In this document: piece by piece, positions 28,564 through 38,501 of the stretch
Layout of the letters: the number at the start of each line of letters is the position of its first letter
Position numbering within the stretch: the stretch's first letter is position 1
DNA from: Rhodoferax sp. BAB1
GTDB taxonomy: Bacteria; Pseudomonadota; Gammaproteobacteria; Burkholderiales; Burkholderiaceae_C
DNA length: 64,000 nt
NCBI RefSeq assembly: GCF_013334205.1
Contig: NZ_CP054424.1
Location: 3,740,001-3,804,000 of the forward strand
Reading direction: 5' to 3'
Program-made: the position numbers and the translations under genes
The notes under the pieces: model-generated
Told to the model about the DNA's origin: nothing
Seen by the model: only the letters and a program-made list of their open reading frames with translations
Databases searched by the model: none

Positions 28564-29709
28564 CTAGTTCGTCAGGGTGGCCAGTGTGCGCAGCAGGGCG
28601 CGGTTCACGTCTTCGGGCGTGTAGCCATAACTCTCGCTGAGCTGGCGTGTGGCGCGGGTGTCGGCGCTTTCGAGCACGCGCGCCAGTTGCAGGGCCGGGT
28701 GGTAGGGGCCGCTGTGCTCCAGCAGGGCTTGCAGGATGCGCTGCGACAAGGGCAGGCGTTCGAGCACCGTGGCCAGCGGCTCGCCCAGCAGGCGGTCGAG
28801 TTGCGAGAACAGGCCGCAAAGACGCACTTCGCTGCGCAGGTCCTCCTCGTCGCCGGCATCGAGCAGGTGCTCCAGCAGGCGTGCGCGCGTGACCATGCCC
28901 AGGCGCACGGGCTGCAGGTCGGGCTCGCTGGCGGCTTGCGGCAGCTGGGCCAGCAGCCAGGCTTGCACGTGCCGCAGGCCCCAGACCTGCAGGCCGCGTT
29001 GCAGCGTGTCGATCTCGCCGCGCAGCTTGGGCGCCGTGGTGTTGACGTGCTGCAGGAAGCGGTAGGCCAGCACGGGGTCGGCACAGAGCAGGGCCTCGAT
29101 GCGGTCCAGGTCGGCGTCGTCGTCGATGGCGCGCACCACACGGCTGATCGCCGTGCGGTCGGGCTGCCGGGCCTGGGCGCTCAGGCTGTCCAGCACATCC
29201 TCGACGGGCCAGCCGGCCAGGGCCCAGGCGGCGTGCTGGTCCAGCGCGGCGTCGCCCTGCGCGCGGCGCCCGGCGCTGAGCACGATCTGGCCCGCCGAGG
29301 GGGCCGCTGGTGCATCGTCGCTGAGGTACAGGCCCGGGCGTGCGCCGGGCAGCGCGCCCTCGGCCGGGACACCGGGCCAGAGCAGGGGCAGGCCGCGGGC
29401 CTGGGCCTGCTGCGCACGCGGGCGCAGCACGGCGTCGGTCAGCACTTCGGCTGGCAGCACCAGCCAGGGCGCGTCGGCACGGCCCTGGGCCAGCAGGTCG
29501 AGCAGCAACAGAGGGTGGCGCGCGCGCAGCAGCAGCTGGGGCGCGCGTGTGGGCCAGAGCTCGGCCAATGTGGCCAGCAGATGGCGGGCATCGATGCTGC
29601 CGGCCTGGGTCAGGGGGTCGAGGTGCAGCTCGACCGCGGCGATCTCGCGGCGGCGGCTCCAGAGCAGGCGGTAGCCCAGGGTGAGCTGGTCCAGGACGGA
29701 GGCGCTCAT
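28564..29709 (-). CDS. EAL-like plus HDOD signalling protein
   Basis: A 381-residue protein with a shortened N-terminal EAL-like region (about 1-160, lacking the EAL and DDFGTG catalytic motifs) and a C-terminal HDOD domain (about 185-375). The layout matches the YuxH/CdgJ group, some of which control motility. It sits 38 bases after flgL on the same strand and is probably transcribed with the flagellar operon. It is predicted not to degrade cyclic-di-GMP. Confidence 0.83.
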   Translation of the reverse strand: MSASVLDQLTLGYRLLWSRRREIAAVELHLDPLTQAGSIDARHLLATLAELWPTRAPQLLLRARHPLLLLDLLAQGRADAPWLVLPAEVLTDAVLRPRAQQAQARGLPLLWPGVPAEGALPGARPGLYLSDDAPAAPSAGQIVLSAGRRAQGDAALDQHAAWALAGWPVEDVLDSLSAQARQPDRTAISRVVRAIDDDADLDRIEALLCADPVLAYRFLQHVNTTAPKLRGEIDTLQRGLQVWGLRHVQAWLLAQLPQAASEPDLQPVRLGMVTRARLLEHLLDAGDEEDLRSEVRLCGLFSQLDRLLGEPLATVLERLPLSQRILQALLEHSGPYHPALQLARVLESADTRATRQLSESYGYTPEDVNRALLRTLATLTN

Positions 29710-29747
29710 ACCGTGCGGTGCAGGAAGTGCAAGAGGGTGCGGGCGGC

Positions 29748-30962
29748 TCAGCCCAGGTAGTTGAACAGCGAGAGGCGCTGGATCTGGGCGTAGGTCTTGA
29801 GCGCGGCGTCGTAGCCGGTCTGCTGGTTCTGGAATTCGGAGATGCCCTTGATCATGTCCATGTCCTCGGCGCGCGAGCGGTCGGCGGCGAGCTGGATGCT
29901 CTTTTCCTCCTGCGTGCCCTCGATGATGTCGGCGCGCTTGAGCAGCTCGCCGGCCTGGCTGCGGGCCGACTGCACGCGCTCCATGCCGCTGTCGATCTGG
30001 GACAGCGCCAGGGAAAGATCCTGCGCCAGCTGGTGGCCGTTGCCGGCGCCGCTGATGGCGGTGATGGCCTGGTCCAGCAGGGCAAACAGGTCGTCACGTG
30101 TGCTGGGCGTGATGGTGACGGTGTCGCCGTTGGCCGGTGCGCCGCGTGCGACAAAGGTCAGGCCGTCGAAGGCGATGTCCTGGCCGTCGGTGTAAACGGG
30201 CGGTAGCGCCGGCAGGACGGGGACCACCGTGGTTGCGGTGGTGGTGTTGACCACGGTATAGGTCGTCACCGGCGGCAAGGTGGCGCTGACGCTGAAGGTG
30301 ATGGTGTAGTCGTCGCCGGTGAGCAGCGAGGGGTCGGCGATCTGGCCGACGTCGGTCCACAGTTCGCCGGTGTTGGCCCCGCCCAGGGCCATGTTGAACA
30401 CGCCGTTGCCGGTGGGCACGTTCATCCAGACGGCCTGGCCGTCCATGGTGCCGGGGATGGAGACGGCGGTGCTGGCGCGTGAGCCGGGGATGCCGTTGTA
30501 GACCACGCCGGCGGGCACGTCGACGAAGGGTTGCGAGGCGCTGCCCAGGCCGCTGAACAGCGGAATCCCGTTGGTGTCCTTCTTGTTGGCGTAGGTGAAG
30601 AGCTGGTCGCGCAGGCCGGCCATCTCCTCGGCAATGCTGCGGCGGTCCGAGGGGTTGTAGGCCGCGTCGCCGGCGCTCACCATGAGCTGGCGGATGGTCT
30701 GCAGCAGCTCGATGCTGTTGCCCAGCGTGCCTTCGGCCATGGCCACCGAGTTGCGCTGCAGGTTCAGGGCCCGCACCTCCACGTCCACACGGGTGGAGCG
30801 CGTGAGCGCGCGTTCGGCCTGGGCCGCGCCGGTGGGGTCGTCGCTGGGACGCACCACCTTCTTGCCGGCCGAGAGTTTCTCCTGCAGGTCGGCCAGGCCG
30901 GCTTGGCGGCTGGTGATGTTGGCCAGGGTGTTGTCGTAGGTGTTGGCGGTGGCGAGTCTCAT
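29748..30962 (-). CDS. flgL: Flagellar hook-filament junction protein FlgL
   Basis: A 404-residue secreted structural protein that forms the junction ring with FlgK. The N-terminal coiled region (MRLATANTYDN, then SAGKKVVRPSDDPTGAA) and the C-terminal helical region match flagellin-like D0/D1 domains. The middle is variable with Thr/Val-rich strands. It is the last structural gene of the flgB-L run, 22 bases after flgK. Confidence 0.95.
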   Translation of the reverse strand: MRLATANTYDNTLANITSRQAGLADLQEKLSAGKKVVRPSDDPTGAAQAERALTRSTRVDVEVRALNLQRNSVAMAEGTLGNSIELLQTIRQLMVSAGDAAYNPSDRRSIAEEMAGLRDQLFTYANKKDTNGIPLFSGLGSASQPFVDVPAGVVYNGIPGSRASTAVSIPGTMDGQAVWMNVPTGNGVFNMALGGANTGELWTDVGQIADPSLLTGDDYTITFSVSATLPPVTTYTVVNTTTATTVVPVLPALPPVYTDGQDIAFDGLTFVARGAPANGDTVTITPSTRDDLFALLDQAITAISGAGNGHQLAQDLSLALSQIDSGMERVQSARSQAGELLKRADIIEGTQEEKSIQLAADRSRAEDMDMIKGISEFQNQQTGYDAALKTYAQIQRLSLFNYLG

Positions 30963-30984
30963 GGCTCAGTCCTTGCGGTACGCA

Positions 30985-32907
30985 TCAGCGCGAGAAAGAG
31001 GCGAGCAGGGTGTCGAAGATGTTCTGCGCAATCTGCATCATCTTGCCGGCGGCCTGGTAGGCCTGCTGGAACTGGATCATGCGCGCGGCTTCCTCGTCCA
31101 GGTTGACGCCGGCGACGGCCGTGCGGTCCTTTTCGATGTTGACCGCGATGTTGCCGGAGACGATGGAGGCCTGCTCCGCGCCCTGCACCTTGGTGCCGAT
31201 TTCGGCGATCAGGCTGGCGTAGCCGTCGGTCAGCGGGCCGCCGTCGAACATGGCGAGGTCGCGCAGGTCCAGCATGGCCTGGGCGTTGGCGCCGTCGAGC
31301 AGGGGGTAGGGGTTGGCGTCCACGGTGTAGGTGTCGCCCGTCTGCGGAACGCCCTTGAGCGTGAGCGACCAGCCCGTCAGCGGCGCCACGGCGGGGAAGG
31401 TGTATTCGATGGGCTGGCCCGGCACGTAGTTGTGCACGGTGGCGCCGGTGTCCGAGCGCGTGTAGGTGCCCGGACCGGTGAAGGTCAGGGTGACGGCCGG
31501 CGGGATCGGTACCGTGCGCACCGCCAGACCTTGCAGGGTCAGTGCGCCGGTGTTGGTGATGCCGGCCTGCGCCGCGATGGGGCTGGCCATGGCCAGTTCC
31601 TTGGGCGAGGAAAAGGCGGTGTTGATGCCGCGGGCCGCAGTGGCGAAGGGCGTGATCACGAAGCGGTCGCCGGCGGCGGCGGCCGGACCGCTGCGCAGGA
31701 TCTCGAAACCGTCGAGCAGCACAGGGTTGGTGGCGCCGAAGTCGAAGGCCGTGGTGACCCCGTCCGAGAGGCGGGTGATGGTGCCGGTGGTGGCCGTGGC
31801 GAAGGAGAATTCGTAGTTGCTGGACAGGAAGGCGGTGGTGCCCGAGGGGTTGGCCTGGATGCCGACGCTCAGCGTGGCGCCGCCCGTGTTGGCTGAGGAG
31901 GCGTAGCCATCGGCAATGGCCGACAGGTTGAACAGCGGGTTGCCGGCGTTGCCGTTGAGGTCCAGGCCCAGGGCCTGTTGCTCGTTCATCCTGGTGCCGA
32001 TGGCCAGGGCCATGCGGCCCAGCAGGTTGGAGGCGTCGACCAGGTCGGTGTTCTGGAAGCGCAGCAGGCCGGCAACTTCGCCACCGCCCAGCATGGACTC
32101 TTCCAGGATGCGGGGCACGCCGCCCACCGTGATGGCCAGCTTGACCTTGGCCGGATCGCCGAACTCGTCTTCGACGACGGACACCGGCGAGACCGTCTTG
32201 CCCAGCACCAGGGGCTGGCTGCCGGCCAGGAAGATGCTCAGGCTGCCGTCGTCGGCCTTGATGTTGGTGGTCTGGACGTATTTGTTGAGATCGCGGATCA
32301 GCTGGTCGCGCTGGTCCAGCAGGTCGTTGGGCGTGTGGCCGCTGCCCATCGCAATCGCGATCTGCTCGTTGGTCTTGGCGATCTGGCCGGCCAGGTTGTT
32401 GATGGCGGTGGCGTCGATCCTGAGCTGGCTGGTGGTGCCCATGCGCAGCTCGTTGATCGCTTCGGCGGTCGAGCGGAAGCGGTGCGCCATCTCGTCGGCC
32501 CGCGCCAGCGCCACCGCGCGCGCGGTCAGGTCGGTCGGCGCATTGGTGATGTCGGAGTAGGCATTGAGCATGTCGCTGACCGACGCACCCAGGCCGTTGG
32601 GGCCGCTCGGGAACAGGCTCTCGAGCTGCTGCATGTAGCTGTAGCGCGTGGCGTCGCTGGAGGCCACGGCCTGCGAGGTGGCGGCCTGACGCGTGAGGAA
32701 CTCGTCGTACAGGCGCCGCACTGTCAGGGTCTCGACGCCCTTGCCGTAATAGCCGCTGCCGGTGAACTGGCCCGGGATGTTGGACAGCACCACGGCCTGG
32801 CGTGTGTAGCCCGGCGTGTTGACGTTGGCGATGTTGTTGCTGATCGTCTGCAGCGCGTTCTGGTTGGCAGTCAGCGCGGTCACGCCGATGTTGATGATGC
32901 CGCTCAT
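30985..32907 (-). CDS. flgK: Flagellar hook-associated protein FlgK
   Basis: A 640-residue hook-filament junction protein. The conserved N-terminal rod motif ISNNIANVNTPGYTRQAVVLS and C-terminal VNIEKDRTAVAGVNLDEE (split) with FQQAYQAAGKMM are present. Its long central region is typical for betaproteobacteria. ATGA overlap with the upstream flgJ stop suggests coupled translation. Confidence 0.97.
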   Translation of the reverse strand: MSGIINIGVTALTANQNALQTISNNIANVNTPGYTRQAVVLSNIPGQFTGSGYYGKGVETLTVRRLYDEFLTRQAATSQAVASSDATRYSYMQQLESLFPSGPNGLGASVSDMLNAYSDITNAPTDLTARAVALARADEMAHRFRSTAEAINELRMGTTSQLRIDATAINNLAGQIAKTNEQIAIAMGSGHTPNDLLDQRDQLIRDLNKYVQTTNIKADDGSLSIFLAGSQPLVLGKTVSPVSVVEDEFGDPAKVKLAITVGGVPRILEESMLGGGEVAGLLRFQNTDLVDASNLLGRMALAIGTRMNEQQALGLDLNGNAGNPLFNLSAIADGYASSANTGGATLSVGIQANPSGTTAFLSSNYEFSFATATTGTITRLSDGVTTAFDFGATNPVLLDGFEILRSGPAAAAGDRFVITPFATAARGINTAFSSPKELAMASPIAAQAGITNTGALTLQGLAVRTVPIPPAVTLTFTGPGTYTRSDTGATVHNYVPGQPIEYTFPAVAPLTGWSLTLKGVPQTGDTYTVDANPYPLLDGANAQAMLDLRDLAMFDGGPLTDGYASLIAEIGTKVQGAEQASIVSGNIAVNIEKDRTAVAGVNLDEEAARMIQFQQAYQAAGKMMQIAQNIFDTLLASFSR

Positions 32908-33779
32908 GACAGGCTCCCGGCGTCAGAGGCACGCTGCAGCCGCAGTGTGGTGTTGATGGCACGGCTCAGCTTGGCCGCGTAGTCCGGATCGGTGGCATAA
33001 CCCGCGTCCTGCAGGCCCTCGGCCCAGCCCTGCACCGAGCCGGTCTGCTGGCGGGCCTGCGCATAACGCGGGCTGTTGCCGATCAGCTGGGCGAAGTCGC
33101 GGAATGACTCGGCGTGCGAGTCGTAGGCGCGAAAGCGTGCCACGGTTTTCTGCGGCATGCCGTCCACGTATTCGGTGGTGGTGACCTCGGCGACCTTGCC
33201 CTTCCAGTCCGCGTTGGCCTTGATGCCGAAGAGGTTGTGTGAGGGGCTGCCGTCCTTCATGAGGATCTCGCGCCGGCCCCAGCCGCTCTCATGGCCGGCC
33301 TGGCCCAGCAGGTAGCTGGCCGGCAGACCGCTGCTGCGCTGCACCTCCTGGGCGGCGGCGCCGTGCTGCTGCACGAAACCGCGCGCGGCCGCGGGTGCCG
33401 GCACCTGGGTCGCCGTGGCGCCGGGCCCGGTGCTCGCGTCGGCCTTGGCCTGGTCCTTCATGCCCATCTGCTGCATCAGCTGTTTGGCGATCACTTCAGC
33501 CAGGCCACCGGGCTGGCCGGTCATCTGCACGGCGAACTGCTGGTCCAGCAGGTCGGTGCCCAGGTCGCCACCGGGGCTGTCGAGCATGCCGCTTTTCATC
33601 GAGTTGCTGGCCTCGCGCATGCTTTTGAGCAGCTCGCGCATGAACAGGGCTTCGAACTGCTTGGCGGTTTCCTTGACGGCTTCGGGCGTGGCCTGGCCGG
33701 CCTGGAACTTCAGGCGGTTCAGGCTGGCGCCGTCGGCGGCCAGCGACTGGGTCAGGGGGTTGAGCGCGCCGGACTGCAT
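32904..33779 (-). CDS. flgJ: Flagellar rod-assembly muramidase FlgJ
   Basis: A 291-residue two-domain protein. The N-terminal rod-cap domain (about 25-110, FEALFMRELLKSMREAS) guides rod assembly, and the C-terminal glucosaminidase domain (about 145-291, with catalytic Glu in QAGHESGWGRREI) opens the peptidoglycan for the rod. Exported through the flagellar system, so no signal peptide. One base separates it from flgI upstream. Confidence 0.96.
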   Translation of the reverse strand: MQSGALNPLTQSLAADGASLNRLKFQAGQATPEAVKETAKQFEALFMRELLKSMREASNSMKSGMLDSPGGDLGTDLLDQQFAVQMTGQPGGLAEVIAKQLMQQMGMKDQAKADASTGPGATATQVPAPAAARGFVQQHGAAAQEVQRSSGLPASYLLGQAGHESGWGRREILMKDGSPSHNLFGIKANADWKGKVAEVTTTEYVDGMPQKTVARFRAYDSHAESFRDFAQLIGNSPRYAQARQQTGSVQGWAEGLQDAGYATDPDYAAKLSRAINTTLRLQRASDAGSLS

Positions 33780-33780
33780 C

Positions 33781-34926
33781 TCAGATCACTTCGAGTTCGG
33801 CATTCAGGGCACCGGCGGCCTTGATGGCCTGCAGGATGGCCAGCAGGTCCTGCGGCGTGGCGCCCAGGGCGTTGAGCGCGCGCACCACGTCGGCCAGCTT
33901 GGGCGCGTTGGGCAGCTGGATCAGGATGCCCGGTTCCTGGCGGATCTCGATATTGGTCTTCTCCGCCACCACGGTCTGGCCCGAGGACAGCGGGCCGGGC
34001 TGGCTGATGATGGGCGTGGAGCTGATGCTGACCGAGAGGTTGCCGTGCGCGATGGCGCAGGGGCCCAGGGTCACGGCCTGGTTCAGCACGATGGAGCCGG
34101 TGCGCGAGTTGATCACCACGCGCGCGGCCGGCACCGAGGCCTCCAGGGGCAGCTCTTCCATCTCGGCGATGAAGCTGATGCGGTCGTTCGGTTCGGTGGG
34201 CGCGCGCACGTCCACCGTGCGGCCGTCCAGGGCGCGGGCCACGCCGTCGCCGAAGCGCGTGTTGATGGCCGCGGCCACCCGGCGCGCGGTCTGGAAGTCG
34301 CTGGCCTCCAGGCCGAGCTTGAAGCTGCTGCCTTCGAGCAGGGGCGTGGGCACGGCGCGTTCGATCTGGGCGCCACCAGGCACGCGACCGGCGCTCAGGT
34401 GGTTGATCTGCACACGGCTGCCGCCGGCGGCCGCACCGGCACCAGCCACGATCAGGTTGCCCTGGGCCAGGGCATAGACCTGGCCGTCGGCACCGCGCAG
34501 CGGCGTGGAAATCAGCATGCCGCCCTTGAGCGACTTGGCGTTGCCCATGGAGGAGACGGTGGCGTCCACGCTCTGGCCGGGCCGGGCGAAGGCCGGCAGC
34601 TGCGCCGTGACCAGCACGGCGGCGACGTTCTTGAGTTGCAGGCGCGAAGCCAGCTCCGGCGAGAGGGCAATGCCCATCTGCTGCAGGTAGTTGCTCAGCG
34701 TCTGCGTGGTGTAGGGCATCTGCGTGGTCTGGTCGCCGGTGCCGTCCAGGCCGATCACCAGGCCGAAGCCGGTGAGCTGGTTGCTGCGCACGCCATCGAT
34801 GGTGGCCACTTCCTTGATGCGGCTGGCCAGCACGGGCTGGGCCAGCAGCAGGCCCAGGCCCAGGCCCAGCAGCACGGCGCCGCGGCGCAGGGTGGCGAGC
34901 AGTGAGAGGAGGTGGCCGGTGTTCAT
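33781..34926 (-). CDS. flgI: Flagellar P-ring protein FlgI
   Basis: A 381-residue periplasmic protein that forms the P ring around the rod in the peptidoglycan. A Sec signal (about residues 1-34, ending VLA) is followed by the hallmark IKEVATIDGVRSNQLTGFGL and GLDGTGDQT. Length matches the family. Its ATG lies 65 bases after the flgH stop. Confidence 0.97.
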   Translation of the reverse strand: MNTGHLLSLLATLRRGAVLLGLGLGLLLAQPVLASRIKEVATIDGVRSNQLTGFGLVIGLDGTGDQTTQMPYTTQTLSNYLQQMGIALSPELASRLQLKNVAAVLVTAQLPAFARPGQSVDATVSSMGNAKSLKGGMLISTPLRGADGQVYALAQGNLIVAGAGAAAGGSRVQINHLSAGRVPGGAQIERAVPTPLLEGSSFKLGLEASDFQTARRVAAAINTRFGDGVARALDGRTVDVRAPTEPNDRISFIAEMEELPLEASVPAARVVINSRTGSIVLNQAVTLGPCAIAHGNLSVSISSTPIISQPGPLSSGQTVVAEKTNIEIRQEPGILIQLPNAPKLADVVRALNALGATPQDLLAILQAIKAAGALNAELEVI

Positions 34927-34991
34927 GGTGGTGCGGGGCTCAAGTTCTGGCGGGAAAGGTCGAAACCAGCGATAACTGATTCTGTAAGCGC

Positions 34992-35669
34992 TCAGAAGGG
35001 CGAAAGGTTGAAAAAGAACCGGGTTAACCAGCCTACTGTCTGCGCTTCATGCTGCGGGCCGCGGCCCTTGGACTCGACGCGCACATTGGCGACCTGGTTC
35101 GAATTGATGATGCTGCCCGGCAGGATGGCCAGCGGATCGACGGTGCCGGTGAAACGCAGCACGTCGACGTTGTGGTTCAGGCCGATCTGCTTTTCCCCGG
35201 TGACGACCAGATGCCCGTTGGGCAGGACGTCGGCCACGGTGGCCGTGATCGAACCCGAGAAGGTGTTGGCCGCTTCGGTGCCGCCCTGGCCCGAGAAGTC
35301 GGCCTCGCTGGCCGCGCCGATGCGCAGCCGGTTCTCGGCCGCCGTGCCCGGGAACTTCAGCCCCGGCACCATGGTGATGCTGCCGTCGATGCTGCTGCTG
35401 CGGTTGGCCGTGGAGCTGGACTTCTGGCTGGCCGTGACGGCCTCGACGATGCGGATGGTCAGCGTGTCGCCGACCTGGCGCGCTCGCCGGTCTTCGAAGC
35501 TGGGGCGGTAGCTGGCGTTCTGGAACAGGCTGCCGGTGGCAGGCCGCACGGCCGCCTGCGCGGGGACTTGTGCCATGCGCGCGTCGGCAAAGTCGACCTG
35601 GGCCGGCTTCGGGGTGGCGGCGCAACCCGTCAACAGCGCGACGCCAAGCAGGAGCAGGAAGTGTTTCAT
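34992..35669 (-). CDS. flgH: Flagellar L-ring lipoprotein FlgH
   Basis: A 225-residue outer-membrane lipoprotein of the L ring. The lipobox LLTGC puts the modified cysteine at residue 16. Conserved GSLF, VGDTLTI and the C-terminal NSNQVANVRVE region are present. I chose ATG 35669, which overlaps the flgG stop as TGATG; an open frame that continues upstream merely shadows flgG. Confidence 0.96.
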   Translation of the reverse strand: MKHFLLLLGVALLTGCAATPKPAQVDFADARMAQVPAQAAVRPATGSLFQNASYRPSFEDRRARQVGDTLTIRIVEAVTASQKSSSTANRSSSIDGSITMVPGLKFPGTAAENRLRIGAASEADFSGQGGTEAANTFSGSITATVADVLPNGHLVVTGEKQIGLNHNVDVLRFTGTVDPLAILPGSIINSNQVANVRVESKGRGPQHEAQTVGWLTRFFFNLSPF

Positions 35670-36451
35670 CAGAGTTGTCCCAGCTTTTGCAGCATCTGGT
35701 CCGAGGTCTGGATGGCCTTGGAGTTCATCTCGTAGGCGCGCTGGGTCTGGATCATGGTCACCAGCTCCTGCACCACGTTGACGTTGGAGGTTTCCAGGAA
35801 CCCCTGCATCAGCTGGCCCAGGCCGTTGGCGCCCGGGGTGCCGGTGTTGGGCTGGCCCGAGGCGGTGGTCTCGGCGTAGAGGTTCTGGCCGCGCGGCTCC
35901 AGGCCGGCCGGGTTGATGAAGCTGGCCAGCGGAATGGTGCCGATGGGCTGCGGCGTGACGGTGCCGGGAATGGTGGCCGTCACGTTGCCGTCGGCCGAGA
36001 TCGAGACATTGGTGGCGTTGGCCGGCACCGTGATGCCGTTGGCCACCGGCAAGCCGTTGTTGGTGACCAGCTGGCCCTGGGCGTTCACCTGGAAGGCGCC
36101 GTCGCGGGTGTAGTTGATCGTGCCGTCGGGCATGGTGATCTGGAAGAAACCGTTGCCCTGGATGGCGATGTCCAGGTTGTTGCCCGACTGCTGCAGGCTG
36201 CCCTGCGTGAAGGTGCGGCTGGTGGCCACGGTGCGCACGCCCAGGCCGACCTGCAGGCCGGTGGGCAGCTGCGACTGTTCGGAGGTGCTGGAGCCGACCT
36301 GGCGCAGGTTCTGGTACATCAGGTCCTCGAACACCGCGTGCGAACGCTTGAAGCCGTTGGTGGACGAGTTGGCCAGGTTGTTGGAGATCACGTCCAGCTG
36401 CATCTGCTGGGCTTCCATGCCGGTCTTGGCGATCCACAGGGAATTGAACAT
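35669..36451 (-). CDS. flgG: Flagellar distal rod protein FlgG
   Basis: A 260-residue rod protein of the FlgE/F/G family. The N-terminus ([32 protein letters not shown], split) and C-terminus ([22 protein letters not shown], split) are the classic FlgG ends, and the full length of about 260 residues fits. Coupled by one-base overlap to flgH. Confidence 0.97.
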   Translation of the reverse strand: MFNSLWIAKTGMEAQQMQLDVISNNLANSSTNGFKRSHAVFEDLMYQNLRQVGSSTSEQSQLPTGLQVGLGVRTVATSRTFTQGSLQQSGNNLDIAIQGNGFFQITMPDGTINYTRDGAFQVNAQGQLVTNNGLPVANGITVPANATNVSISADGNVTATIPGTVTPQPIGTIPLASFINPAGLEPRGQNLYAETTASGQPNTGTPGANGLGQLMQGFLETSNVNVVQELVTMIQTQRAYEMNSKAIQTSDQMLQKLGQL

Positions 36452-36480
36452 GGTGGCTTCCTAGAGGTGAGGGGGGTGCA

Positions 36481-37221
36481 TCAGCCCTGCAGGCTGAGCA
36501 GCTGGCCGGCGGAGCGGTCGTTGGATTCGGCGGTCTGCATCAGGCGCATCTGCACCTCGAACTGGCGGGCGGTCTGGATCATGCCGACCATGGTCTCCAC
36601 CGCGTTCACGTTGGAGCCTTCGAGCACACCCACCAGCATGCGGGCGTTGGCGTCGTTGGGCAGCGGTGCGCCCGAAGCGGGGCGGAACAGGCCGTCGGTG
36701 CCGCGCCTGAGCGGATCGTCGGGCGTGGGCGTGGCCAGCTTGAGGCGGCCCACATTGGTCGAAGGCTGGTTGCCGGTCTTGGCGCTGATGGTGCCGTCAA
36801 AGCCCAGGCTGATCACCGAGTCCTGCGGCACCTGGATGGGCGCGCCGCCGTCGGACAGCACGGGCAGGCCGTTGCTGGTCTGCAGCACGCCCTCGGGTGA
36901 GACTTCGAAGCCGCCGCTGCGGGTGTAGGCCTCGGTGCCGTCCAGGCCCTGCACGGCAAACCAGCTGCTGCCCTGCGGCATGGCGTCCATGTCGCGGCCG
37001 GTGCGCTGGGCCGGGCCGGGCGCATCACGGTGGCCGGCGGTGGCCTCCAGCGCGAACACGCGCGTGGTGGCGCCGTCGCCGCGCAGGGGCACGGCGCGGT
37101 AGGTCGAGAGCTCGGCGCGAAAGCCGTTGGTCGAGACGTTGGCCAGGTTGTTGGAGAGCACGGACTGCCGGTGCGCGGCAGCGTTGGCTCCGGTCATCGC
37201 GGTGTAGATCAGGCGGTCCAT
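36481..37221 (-). CDS. flgF: Flagellar proximal rod protein FlgF
   Basis: A 246-residue rod protein of the FlgE/F/G family. It starts MDRLIYTAMTGANAAAHRQ, carries NNLANVSTNGFRAELS and ends with EGSNVNAVETMVGMI and FEVQMRLM. FlgF forms the proximal rod with FlgB and FlgC. It lies 29 bases before flgG. Confidence 0.96.
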   Translation of the reverse strand: MDRLIYTAMTGANAAAHRQSVLSNNLANVSTNGFRAELSTYRAVPLRGDGATTRVFALEATAGHRDAPGPAQRTGRDMDAMPQGSSWFAVQGLDGTEAYTRSGGFEVSPEGVLQTSNGLPVLSDGGAPIQVPQDSVISLGFDGTISAKTGNQPSTNVGRLKLATPTPDDPLRRGTDGLFRPASGAPLPNDANARMLVGVLEGSNVNAVETMVGMIQTARQFEVQMRLMQTAESNDRSAGQLLSLQG

Positions 37222-37244
37222 GGCATGTCTCTTTCAGGTGGCGT

Positions 37245-38465
37245 TTAGCGCAGGTTCACCAGGGTCTGCAGCACCTGGTCCTGCGTCTTGATGGTCTGGG
37301 CGTTGGCCTGGTAGGCACGCTGCGCGGTCATCATGTTGACCAGCTGCTGCGTGAGGTCGACGTTGGAGTCCTCCAGCGCGCCGGCGCGCAGGCTGCCGAA
37401 CTTGCCCTCGGTCGGGGCGCCCTGGATGGGCTGGCCCGATTCCAGGGTCTCGATCCACTGGCCGTTGCCGGTGGGCGCCAGGCCCTGCACGTTGCGGAAA
37501 TTCACCATGGCGAACTGGCCGGCGGCCTGGGTCTCGCCGTTGGAGTAACGCGCCAGGATGACGCCGTTCTCCTCGATCTTCACGCCCACCAGTTCACCGG
37601 GCGGGTAGCCGTCCTGCGACAGGTCCGAGACTGCGAAGCGTGCGCCGTACTGGGTGGCGGTGGCCACGTCGAGCGTGACGTTGAAGGTGCCGATCGCCGG
37701 GTTGGGCGAGGTGATGGGCACGGTGAGCGCGGCCGGCACGGTGGAGGTCAGCAGGCCGTTGGTGCCGAAATTCAGGAGACCGACCGCGCTGGCGGTGGCG
37801 GTGGCGGCCGAGGTCGGATCGGTGTAGATCTGCCACTGGTCGTTGGCGACCTTGCGCATGTACATCGAGACCGGGATCGGCACGCCCTGCGAGTCGTAGG
37901 CCGTCAGCGAGGTGCCGTAGGTGGTCAGCGGGGTGTTGGGGACGACCGAGTTCCACACCACGGCCTCGGCGTCCACGTTGAACTCGGCGGTGATGGCCGT
38001 GGTCTGGTTGGCACCGATGGGCGCGGCCGTGGGCAGCTGGATGGGGTTGGTCGAGAAGCTCAGGCGGTTGCCGGCGATGTCGGTCTGGTAACCCAGCACC
38101 TGGGCGCCGGTGTTGGTGGTGATGAAGCCGAAGCGGTCGAGCTTGAGTTCACCCGAGCGCGTGTAGGCCGCCGAGCCGTCGGGCAGTTCCAGCTGCAGGA
38201 AACCCGCGCCGTTGATGGCCACGTCCAGGTCGTTGTTGGTGACCGAGATGTTGCCCTGCGTGAACTGCTGCGAGACCGTGCTCACCTCCACGCCCAGGCC
38301 GGCCGAGCTACCGCCGCCCGTGCCCAGAGAAGAGGCCACCAGCTCGCCGTATTCGGCGCGCGAGGCCTTCATGCCCGTGGTGTTGGCATTGGCGATGTTG
38401 TGGCCGATCACGTCCAGGTTGCGACTGGTGGCGTTCAGACCGGAGAGACCTTGTTGGAAGCCCAT
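37245..38465 (-). CDS. flgE: Flagellar hook protein FlgE
   Basis: A 406-residue hook subunit. The N-terminal motif (GFQQGLSGLNATSRNLDVIG and HNIANANTTGMKAS) and C-terminal VDLTQQLVNMMTAQRAYQAN are those of FlgE. The middle region is strand-rich and variable as expected of the exposed D2 domain. 36 bases separate it from flgD upstream. Confidence 0.97.
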   Translation of the reverse strand: MGFQQGLSGLNATSRNLDVIGHNIANANTTGMKASRAEYGELVASSLGTGGGSSAGLGVEVSTVSQQFTQGNISVTNNDLDVAINGAGFLQLELPDGSAAYTRSGELKLDRFGFITTNTGAQVLGYQTDIAGNRLSFSTNPIQLPTAAPIGANQTTAITAEFNVDAEAVVWNSVVPNTPLTTYGTSLTAYDSQGVPIPVSMYMRKVANDQWQIYTDPTSAATATASAVGLLNFGTNGLLTSTVPAALTVPITSPNPAIGTFNVTLDVATATQYGARFAVSDLSQDGYPPGELVGVKIEENGVILARYSNGETQAAGQFAMVNFRNVQGLAPTGNGQWIETLESGQPIQGAPTEGKFGSLRAGALEDSNVDLTQQLVNMMTAQRAYQANAQTIKTQDQVLQTLVNLR

Positions 38466-38501
38466 GGTGTGTTCCTTGGTGGATGCGTGAGAGTGCGGGG
38501 T

